Below the pieces are notes generated by a model that did not search any database, was not told where the DNA came from, and was given only the letters and a program-made list of their open reading frames with translations. The position numbers and the translations under genes were made by a program. Below, in pieces: positions 17,992 to 23,724 of a stretch of DNA of 39,081 bases (its first letter is position 1; each line of letters starts with the position of its first letter). This DNA comes from Elusimicrobia bacterium GWA2_69_24 (GTDB lineage Bacteria > Elusimicrobiota > Elusimicrobia > UBA1565): NCBI GenBank assembly GCA_001799695.1, contig MGTY01000052.1:1-39081 (forward strand). Reading direction: 5' to 3'.

Positions 17992-18741
17992 ATGCTGAGG
18001 GCTCTGGCCGCGCGGCTCAAGCAGGGGCAGCGCACGCTCTCCTATCCCAAGGGGACGCCGACGCTCCCGGACCGGTTCCGGGGCCGGCCGGAGACCGACT
18101 TCTCCCGCTGCGACGCGGGCTGCGCCGCCCGGCTCAAGGACTGCCCGACCGGGGCGGTCGTTGAGACCGACGGCCACCGGCGGCTGGACCTCGGGCGCTG
18201 TCTGTTCTGCGCGGACTGCGCCGCGGCCTGCCCGCACGGCGCGGTGCGCTTCACCGCGGAGCATAAGCTCGCGGCCTGGAGCCGCGAGGACCTGGTGCTC
18301 CCCGGGACGGAACCCAAGATCCGTCCGGATGACCCCAAGTTCCGCAAGATCGCGCGTTCGCTCCAGATCCGGGTGGTCAGCGCGGGCGGCTGCAACGCCT
18401 GTGAGGCGGACATCAACGTCCTGAGCACGATCGTGTTCGACTTGAGCCGCTTCGGCATCTCGGTCGTGGCCTCGCCGCGGCACGCGGACGCCCTCATCGT
18501 CGCGGGGCCCGTCCCCAGGAACATGCGTCTCGCGCTCGAAAAGACCTATCGCGCTCTCCCCGCGCCCCGCATCGTCATCGCGGTGGGCGCCTGCGCCATC
18601 TCCGGCGGACCCTACGCGGGCCACGAGGAAGTCTGCGGCGGCGCGGCAGCCGTCGTGCCCGTGGACCTATACATCCCCGGCTGTCCGCCCCATCCCCTCA
18701 CCATACTCGACGGCCTCCTCAAGCTCACCGGCCGTCTCTGA
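17992..18741 (+). CDS. Fused ferredoxin (HyfH-like)–NuoB-like (HyfI) iron–sulfur subunit
   Basis: 249 residues from ATG 17992. Residues 1 to about 90 are a two-cluster ferredoxin domain like HyfH/NuoI. The second motif is complete (Cys70, 73, 76, 80; CLFCADCAAACP), but the first has only Cys40, Cys44 and Cys51 with odd spacing, so one cluster may be lost or changed. Residues about 120–249 are NuoB/HyfI-like, with proximal cluster ligands Cys134, Cys137 (GGCNACE), Cys201 (VGACAIS) and Cys231 (PGCPPHP). In most Hyf/Nuo complexes these are separate proteins; here they form one electron wire. The likely path is ferredoxin domain, then the NuoB-type cluster, then the large subunit. It is separated from the large-subunit gene by a repeat pair but is probably co-transcribed. 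Confidence 0.88.
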   Translation: MLRALAARLKQGQRTLSYPKGTPTLPDRFRGRPETDFSRCDAGCAARLKDCPTGAVVETDGHRRLDLGRCLFCADCAAACPHGAVRFTAEHKLAAWSREDLVLPGTEPKIRPDDPKFRKIARSLQIRVVSAGGCNACEADINVLSTIVFDLSRFGISVVASPRHADALIVAGPVPRNMRLALEKTYRALPAPRIVIAVGACAISGGPYAGHEEVCGGAAAVVPVDLYIPGCPPHPLTILDGLLKLTGRL

Positions 18742-18743
18742 TC

Positions 18744-18827
18744 GGTCCCGGGGATTAAGTTGTTTAAGTTTTTCCGGCACGCTCTTCTAGCAGACCAAAT
18801 AACTCAAGAAACTTAATCCCCGGAACC
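18744..18827. repeat. Palindromic element, copy 2 (GGGGATTAAGTT family)
   Basis: Inverted arms of about 30 bases (18744–18773 and about 18798–18827) match at 25 positions, with core GGGGATTAAGTT / AACTTAATCCCC. It is the same element as at 10411–10478, begins two bases after the preceding stop codon, and ends just before the ArsR promoter. The two copies thus bracket the Ehr operon. Confidence 0.85.
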
Positions 18828-18831
18828 GGGT

Positions 18832-18859
18832 TTGACGAGTGCGGGGAACTTGCTATAAT
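18832..18859 (+). promoter_or_regulatory. Promoter of the arsR-family gene
   Basis: TTGACG (18832–18837), a 16-base spacer, and TATAAT (18854–18859). The ATG is at 18897, with GAAAGG at 18883–18888 as ribosome binding site. The -10 box touches the candidate operator. Confidence 0.75.
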
Positions 18860-18878
18860 ATGAGTAGTTGAGCATATA
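18858..18878. promoter_or_regulatory. Candidate ArsR operator 1
   Basis: ATATG-N10-CATAT at 18858–18877 overlaps the -10 box and the transcription start area, as expected for autorepression. It contains the 9-mer GAGCATATA (18870–18878), repeated upstream of the next gene. Confidence 0.45.
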
Positions 18879-18896
18879 GGCCGAAAGGCAATTATC

Positions 18897-19229
18897 ATGG
18901 AAGGCGAGGAATTGGTTTTCAAGATCAAGGCGGACTTCCTTCGCTCGCTCGCCCATCCCGTCCGGCTGGCCATCATCGAGCATCTCAAGAAGGGCGAACA
19001 ATCCGTCGGACAGATCGTCCAGGCATTGGGGCTGGAGCAATCGGGACTCTCCAAGCATCTCGCCATCCTGCGGCAGGCGGGGATACTGAAGTCGCGGCAG
19101 GAGAAGGTCAGCGTCTATTACTCCATCAGGAACAACAACATCTTCCAGGTGCTGCGCCCCATCGCGGAGATATTGCGGCAGACCCTGGCCGACGGGCAGA
19201 AGGCTCTCACCCATCTCGGGGAAGCCTGA
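18897..19229 (+). CDS. ArsR-family winged-helix regulator
   Basis: 110 residues from ATG 18897. It shows a full ArsR/SmtB winged-helix fold: helix alpha-2 LAHPVRLAIIEHL, recognition region LGLEQSGLSKHLAILRQAGIL, and the wing SRQEKVSVYYSI. There is no cysteine anywhere, and the ELCVCDL-type metal box is absent, so it is not an arsenite- or cadmium-type sensor of the classical kind. It may bind another ligand or sense metal through His/Asp residues. Family members usually repress their own promoter and a neighbouring gene. The candidate operators at 18858–18878 and 19257–19273 fit this, with the Cys-rich gene downstream as the likely target. Confidence 0.92.
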   Translation: MEGEELVFKIKADFLRSLAHPVRLAIIEHLKKGEQSVGQIVQALGLEQSGLSKHLAILRQAGILKSRQEKVSVYYSIRNNNIFQVLRPIAEILRQTLADGQKALTHLGEA

Positions 19230-19256
19230 ATTTGTTTGCGCCTTATATAAAATGTA

Positions 19257-19273
19257 GAGCATATATTCATATG
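19257..19273. promoter_or_regulatory. Candidate ArsR operator 2
   Basis: GAGCATATATTCATATG carries the same GAGCATATA 9-mer as operator 1 and a CATAT-N4-ATATG palindrome (19260–19273). It follows a TATAAA-like -10 box (19246–19251) for which I find no good -35 box. It lies 46 bases before the ATG of the small Cys-rich gene. Confidence 0.4.
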
Positions 19274-19319
19274 GCCTGATACACATCTTTATAGCTTAGG
19301 AGATGCGGGAGGAACCAAG

Positions 19320-19544
19320 ATGCTGACAGAGTACGAGTGCGCCGTGAACAAGGGCCACAAGATGTCTTGCGGGGAGCCGCAGACCCCCGCGCCGCAATGC
19401 TGCGGCCAGCCCATGGTTCTGGCCATGACTTCGGGGGCGCCGCTGGCCGTCTTGGCGCCGCAACCGGCAGGGTCGGCGCTCCAGTCGGTCGCCGCGCCGC
19501 AATCACCCCGGAAAGGCGGGAGAAAAACGGTGATCCCCGCGTAG
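19320..19544 (+). CDS. Small cysteine-rich protein, possible metal/zinc ribbon
   Basis: 74 residues from ATG 19320, with a strong GGGAGGAA at 19307–19314. The first 32 residues carry Cys7, His13, Cys17, Cys27 and Cys28 (YECAVNKGHKMSCG … CCGQPM). The CCGxPM end resembles that of small rubredoxin/desulforedoxin-like and zinc-ribbon folds. The C-terminal 40 residues are Ala/Pro/Gly-rich and end in basic residues. I do not recognise the family. Position behind ArsR and the shared operator motif suggest a metal- or redox-linked role. The good ribosome binding site is the main evidence that it is a real gene. Confidence 0.65.
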   Translation: MLTEYECAVNKGHKMSCGEPQTPAPQCCGQPMVLAMTSGAPLAVLAPQPAGSALQSVAAPQSPRKGGRKTVIPA

Positions 19545-19597
19545 ACGGAGGGGGGGCTGGCGCGGGGGAGGTTCCGGGGCTATCCTTTTCAGGCCCC

Positions 19598-19699
19598 ATG
19601 AAAGCGTTCCCCCGCATGCTCGCAGCGGGCCTGGTTTTGGGCTGGACCCCTTCCGAAGGGCAGACTGTTCAGTGCCGAGGACCCGCGCAGGTTCAATAG
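19598..19699 (+). CDS. Possible 33-residue leader-like ORF
   Basis: ATG 19598 opens a short frame starting MKAFPRMLAAGLVLGW, which looks like a signal-peptide start, and ends at TAG 19697–19699, one base before the TTG start of the lipoprotein gene. No good ribosome binding site is seen. It could be a true micropeptide, a chance ORF, or the displaced original N terminus of the downstream gene after a frameshift. The 156-base gap 19545–19700 holds nothing else I can name. Confidence 0.25.
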   Translation: MKAFPRMLAAGLVLGWTPSEGQTVQCRGPAQVQ

Positions 19700-19700
19700 G

Positions 19701-20507
19701 TTGAGTACCTGGTACCGATGGATGGCGCTGGGTGTCGCCCTTGGCGGCTGCGTGACTCTGCCTCCCGAATCGCTGCCCATCGCCCACAATCCCGCCGGGT
19801 CCACGGCGAGGGAATTCGAGGACCCGGGCCCCGGGCTCGCCCTGGAGCCCAGCGACCGCTTCCTGGTGAAGGCCTGCGGGGTGGAGCGCGCTCAGGCGGT
19901 CTCGCGCATGGCGGAGCAGGACTACCAGAGGATCATCGCGGACGCCGGTCTGTGGCATTTCCGGCCGGGCGGTCTGTATCCCATCGTCGTGTACCGGGAC
20001 GCCGACGAGTATCTTCGCAAGACGGGCGCGCCTCCCTGGTCCGGCGGCATCGCGGTCGGCAACGCCATCTACACCTACGAGGGGCCGGGGCTGGCGCGCA
20101 CCTTGGCCCATGAAATAACCCATCTCCTCTTCCACGAGTACATGGGCGGACGGAACTCCCTGCGCTGGTTCAATGAGGGCCTGGCGGTCTACGAGGAGAT
20201 GCAGGCCGCCGAGTCGGCGCAGAAACCCGAGCTGGAGGAGTGGCTGGCCGCCTCGCACAAGCGGCCGATGCCGCTCGCGGAACTCGCGGCCTACTCCCCG
20301 GGGGACTCGCGGACCCGCGCCTGGTACGGGCAGTCCGCCTCCGTGGTCCGCTACTTGGTGGAGACCGGCGGCCGGTCCGGGGTGGAGAAATTCCTGCAGG
20401 CGGCCAAGGGCGGCGCCAACCTCGACCAGGCCGTCGCCGCGGGATTTCCCGCCCTGTGCGACAGCCTGGCGGCCCTGGAAAAACACTGGCTCGCGGTCCG
20501 CAACTGA
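19701..20507 (+). CDS. Lipoprotein zinc metallopeptidase, peptidase MA-like
   Basis: 268 residues. The TTG at 19701 gives a short signal peptide ending in a lipobox, LGG|Cys17; the internal ATG at 19722 would leave too short a leader without positive charge. The zinc site is HEITH with His137, Glu138 and His141, and Glu159 in WFNEGLAVYEE as third ligand, the gluzincin pattern of the peptidase MA-like group. This is followed by a helical region. The mature protein should be anchored to a membrane facing the periplasm. Members often process or quality-control envelope proteins; the substrate is unknown. The weak start and the odd leader-like ORF just upstream make the N terminus uncertain. Confidence 0.82.
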   Translation: MSTWYRWMALGVALGGCVTLPPESLPIAHNPAGSTAREFEDPGPGLALEPSDRFLVKACGVERAQAVSRMAEQDYQRIIADAGLWHFRPGGLYPIVVYRDADEYLRKTGAPPWSGGIAVGNAIYTYEGPGLARTLAHEITHLLFHEYMGGRNSLRWFNEGLAVYEEMQAAESAQKPELEEWLAASHKRPMPLAELAAYSPGDSRTRAWYGQSASVVRYLVETGGRSGVEKFLQAAKGGANLDQAVAAGFPALCDSLAALEKHWLAVRN

Positions 20508-20519
20508 CCCGCATTCGAC

Positions 20520-20548
20520 TTGACTTGTCCGGGACAGGACACTAATCT
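20520..20548 (+). promoter_or_regulatory. Promoter giving a probable leaderless transcript
   Basis: TTGACT (20520–20525), a 17-base spacer, and TAATCT (20543–20548). The ATG at 20557 comes only 8 bases after the -10 box, so transcription would start at or next to the start codon. Confidence 0.6.
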
Positions 20549-20556
20549 GTGGGTGC

Positions 20557-22491
20557 ATGACGCCTTCCGGCAGCCTTTGCCCCCATTGCGGGGCTCCCGT
20601 CCGCGCCGACGCGGCGGATTGCGAGCATTGCGGGGTCGATTTCGCCAAGTGGCGCAAGAAGCAGGAGGCTCGGCCGGCCGCTCCGGCCGCGGCCGGTCTC
20701 CTGGCGGGGATACCCAAGTCCGTCCTTTACCTGGCCGGCGCGGCGGCGGTATTCGGCATCCTCTGCGCCATACCCTTCCGGGACCAGCTGCCCTACTCCG
20801 AGCGCGTGGACGCGATCCAGCGCTGGTGGTTCCCGCTCAACGCCCTGAACGCCGTGCTCTACATGGGAGAAAGCGTGATCTACGGGATCACGGGCAAGGG
20901 GGTGTTCCAATTCTCCGGGGTCATCGGGACGGAATGCGCGGTCCTGTTGGGGTTCCTGCGCTACTTCCTCGGCCGGCGCTCCTACGCCGGAGCGTGCTTC
21001 ATCCTCTTCTGGTTCGGCACGGCCTGCTACAACGAGTCCTTCTTCATGGCCGACGCCAGGGACCGGTACCTCCTGAACGTCCTCTATGAAGGAGGGTTTT
21101 CGGGGCCCGGCGGCCGGGACTGGTCCATCCTGCTGTACGGCGCCGGGCTGGGCCGCTGGTGCGTGGGCCTGGGGCAGGCCCTCTTCGCCTTCGGCTGCGG
21201 GCTCATGGCCTTCGCGGTGCTGGGCTGGGCCTGGCTGGCCAAGCGCTTCTTCGCCCCCGGCGCTCTGACCCTGGCCTGCCTTTGGGCCGCGGCCGGGCGG
21301 GCGGACTGCGCCCCGATGTCCAAGACCTTCACCGGCTACGTTTCGGCGGGCGCGGAGGCGGTGAGCGTCTCGGAGGACGGGTACCACTACGCGGTCCTGA
21401 CCACCGAAGGCCGCGAGGAGGTCTGGAGCGTAGACGGGAAGACGGCGTACCGGGGGCCGGTGGGGAGCCTGACCTTCCACCGCCATACCGGCCGTTCCCT
21501 CGAAGCCGCGTGGTCGCCGCTTCGCGGGCGTTTCGCCTTCGTCCTGCGCGATAAGGGCGCGCGGGAGGGCCGGTCCAGTTTCTCGGTCTGGGTGGACGGC
21601 TCGACCTCTCCCGCCCATGAGGAGGTCTACGAACTCGCGTTCAGCCCGGACGGGGGGCATCTGGCCTACTCCGTCCGGGACCAGGACGGCTGGCGGGTGG
21701 TGCTGGACGGGGTCCCGCAGTCCATGACCTTCCGGGACTGGCGCCCCCAGGACCTCCGCGTGTCCGCGCAGGGGGGGCTGGAGTTCCTGGCCAACGAGGG
21801 GAGCTCCGTGCTCCGGGTGCGCGACGGGGCGGCGGTGAGTTCCTGGCCGGCGCACGGCCAGTCCCTGACCCCGGACGCGAGGCACGTGGTCCGGCGGCAC
21901 GGGGCCGGAGAGCGCCTGGGCGTGTTCCTCGACGAAAAGCCCCTGGGGCCGGCCTGCGCCTCCGTGAGCGGTCTGACCCTCGCGCCCGGGCGCACCGGGT
22001 TCTTCTGCGGCCGGAGCGCGGCGGGCCCGTTCGACGCCATCGTGGATGGCCGGAAGGCCGGGCCTCCGGTCGCGGACATCCAGGACCCGCTCCAGCCCGC
22101 GTTCTTCTTTCCGGCCCAGGGGAGCGGCGCGGCCTGGTTCGGCAAGCGCGGGGACCAGTGGAGCCTGTTCTGGAACGGGGCGGCCGAGGGGGAGTTCGCG
22201 GGGGTGGCGAGCCGTCCCGGCGCCGCCTTCAGCCCGAGCGGCCGGCATCGGGCCTATGCGGTGCGCGATGCGGCGCGGACCATTCGCCTCATCGTGGACG
22301 GCCGCGCCGTCCCCGGGTCGCCGGTCTCCCTGCTGTCCGGGTCCGGCGTGCGTTTCGACGGGGAGGACGAGTATCATTTCTTCGAGAAGGACGCGTTCGG
22401 CGGGGTGTTCCTCGTCTGCGCGTCCCGCAAGCCGGGGGGGGACGCCCCCCGCTGCCGCGCGACCGCGCGGCGGCTGGCCGCGACGCCGTAG
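20557..22491 (+). CDS. Zinc-ribbon, membrane and beta-propeller-like protein
   Basis: 644 residues from ATG 20557; family not recognised. An N-terminal zinc ribbon has Cys8, Cys11, Cys22 and Cys25 (CPHCG…CEHCG). A basic linker is followed by about five or six hydrophobic segments between residues 48 and 250, including a tryptophan- and tyrosine-rich loop region. From about residue 260 to the end come repeated PD40/WD40-like blades: LAFSPDGGHLAYSVRD, SLTPDARHVV, FSPSGRHRAYAVRD, each followed by a VDG or LDG strand. The propeller is probably outside the inner membrane and the ribbon inside. This could be a sensor or an assembly factor. It stands alone under its own promoter and is followed by the M29-like gene 12 bases later. 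Confidence 0.7.
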   Translation: MTPSGSLCPHCGAPVRADAADCEHCGVDFAKWRKKQEARPAAPAAAGLLAGIPKSVLYLAGAAAVFGILCAIPFRDQLPYSERVDAIQRWWFPLNALNAVLYMGESVIYGITGKGVFQFSGVIGTECAVLLGFLRYFLGRRSYAGACFILFWFGTACYNESFFMADARDRYLLNVLYEGGFSGPGGRDWSILLYGAGLGRWCVGLGQALFAFGCGLMAFAVLGWAWLAKRFFAPGALTLACLWAAAGRADCAPMSKTFTGYVSAGAEAVSVSEDGYHYAVLTTEGREEVWSVDGKTAYRGPVGSLTFHRHTGRSLEAAWSPLRGRFAFVLRDKGAREGRSSFSVWVDGSTSPAHEEVYELAFSPDGGHLAYSVRDQDGWRVVLDGVPQSMTFRDWRPQDLRVSAQGGLEFLANEGSSVLRVRDGAAVSSWPAHGQSLTPDARHVVRRHGAGERLGVFLDEKPLGPACASVSGLTLAPGRTGFFCGRSAAGPFDAIVDGRKAGPPVADIQDPLQPAFFFPAQGSGAAWFGKRGDQWSLFWNGAAEGEFAGVASRPGAAFSPSGRHRAYAVRDAARTIRLIVDGRAVPGSPVSLLSGSGVRFDGEDEYHFFEKDAFGGVFLVCASRKPGGDAPRCRATARRLAATP

Positions 22492-22503
22492 CATGGAGGG
22501 AGA

Positions 22504-23670
22504 ATGGATCTGACCCCGAAGCAGCTGACGGAGCTCATCAGGACCGCGTTCGCGCCCGGAGTCCGCGACCGCTGCCTGGGCATACTCGTGGACCTGCCGG
22601 ACGCGCGCGTCCCCGACGAGGCGGCGTGGCGCGAGACCCGGGGGATCGCCTACGAGTGGTACACGATGCTCCACGAGCAGCGGGACGCGCTGGGGCTCAG
22701 CGAGGTCCGGCTCTACGCCTACGGCAACGTGGGCTCCAACAACGCGGACCTGCCGCAGGAGCTCCGCATGCTCGACGAAGACCCCGTGCCCCTGGCGGCC
22801 GGCGACTTGGGTTCCCGCGGCCGGGGCATCGGGCTGTCGCAGGCTTTGGGGGAGACGCAGATCCTGCTGGCTCCGACCCTGTTCTCGACCACGGCGCCCC
22901 TCAAGCTCCTGGCCAGGAAGATCCCCTTCCGGGCGGCCACGATGCCCGGCTTCACCCGGGCCTTCCTGCCGTCCTTGGGGGTGGATTACGGCCAGGTGCA
23001 CGCCAAGGTGTCCGCTCTGGCCGAGCGGCTGGAGAAGGCGGAGGGGGCCACCGTGGTGTTCTCCGTGGGTGAGGAGCGCCATCGCCTGGAGCTCGACCTG
23101 CGCTTCCGCCATGGGCACGCCTCGAGCGGACTCATGCGCGAGCCGGGGCAGGTGGGGAACCTCCCGTCCGGAGAAGCGTACATAGCCCCCTATGAAGGCG
23201 AATGCGAGGGGGAAGCCAGCCTCACGGCCGGGATACTGCCCGTGCAGTTCGGCACGGAGGTCGTGCTCTACGAGGTCTCCGGGAACCGGGCCCGGCGTGT
23301 CCTTTCCAAAGGGCCGGAATCGGAGAAGGAGGCGGCGCATCTGGAGCGGGAGCCGGCGTACGGCAACATCGCCGAGTTGGGCCTGGGCATCCTGGGGGAG
23401 TTCGGCATCCAGCCCGTGGGCGCGACGCTCCTGGACGAGAAGCTCGGCCTGCACGTGGCCTTCGGCCGCAGCGACCATTTCGGGGGGGTCACCTCGCCGG
23501 CGAAGTTCACCAGCCCCTCCGAGGTGGTGCACATCGACTGGGTGTACGTCCCCTCGCTGCAGCCCAGGATAGTGCCCGAGGAGGTCGTCCTCACTTACGA
23601 ATCGCGGCAGGAGTGCGTCATGGTTAAGGGGCGCTACCTGGAACTGGGGATATTCCCCTTCCGCATCTAG
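22504..23670 (+). CDS. M29-like aminopeptidase (leucyl aminopeptidase/AmpT family)
   Basis: 388 residues from ATG 22504, with GGAGGGAGA directly upstream. The C-terminal half has the M29 pattern: NLPSGEAYIAP, a glycine-rich ELGLGILGEFG, LLDEKLGLHVAFGRSDHFGG and a closing VVHIDWVY. These supply the Glu, His and Asp residues that bind the metal pair in AmpS/AmpT-type enzymes. The N-terminal half is more divergent. It lacks a signal peptide, so it is cytoplasmic and probably trims peptides. It is likely co-transcribed with the upstream propeller gene. The family assignment is by motif only, and a non-peptidase relative is possible. Confidence 0.68.
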   Translation: MDLTPKQLTELIRTAFAPGVRDRCLGILVDLPDARVPDEAAWRETRGIAYEWYTMLHEQRDALGLSEVRLYAYGNVGSNNADLPQELRMLDEDPVPLAAGDLGSRGRGIGLSQALGETQILLAPTLFSTTAPLKLLARKIPFRAATMPGFTRAFLPSLGVDYGQVHAKVSALAERLEKAEGATVVFSVGEERHRLELDLRFRHGHASSGLMREPGQVGNLPSGEAYIAPYEGECEGEASLTAGILPVQFGTEVVLYEVSGNRARRVLSKGPESEKEAAHLEREPAYGNIAELGLGILGEFGIQPVGATLLDEKLGLHVAFGRSDHFGGVTSPAKFTSPSEVVHIDWVYVPSLQPRIVPEEVVLTYESRQECVMVKGRYLELGIFPFRI

Positions 23671-23679
23671 CCGCTCCCC

Positions 23680-23708
23680 TTGAAAAGTCGGGGGTTGCCT
23701 GTTATATA
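23680..23708 (+). promoter_or_regulatory. Promoter of the subtilase gene
   Basis: TTGAAA (23680–23685), a 17-base spacer, and TATATA (23703–23708). GAGG at 23715–23718 precedes ATG 23725, so the 5' leader is only about ten bases. The promoter overlaps a longer in-frame TTG start, which is therefore unlikely to be used. Confidence 0.65.
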
Positions 23709-23724
23709 TGGATTGAGGCTTGCC

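Noticed and set aside
11249..18741. True hydrogen-evolving hydrogenase 4
   Set aside because: The large subunit lacks the NiFe cysteine motifs and no formate dehydrogenase or maturation gene is present.
19337..19699. 120-codon plus-strand ORF
   Set aside because: Overlaps the Cys-rich gene in another frame, with no ribosome binding site; the Cys-rich frame has a strong one.
20542..23532. 996-codon minus-strand ORF
   Set aside because: Lies opposite two plus-strand genes with recognisable motifs and has no domain pattern of its own.
23680..23724. Longer TTG start for the subtilase
   Set aside because: The stretch forms the -35/-10 promoter, and ATG 23725 gives a clean signal peptide.
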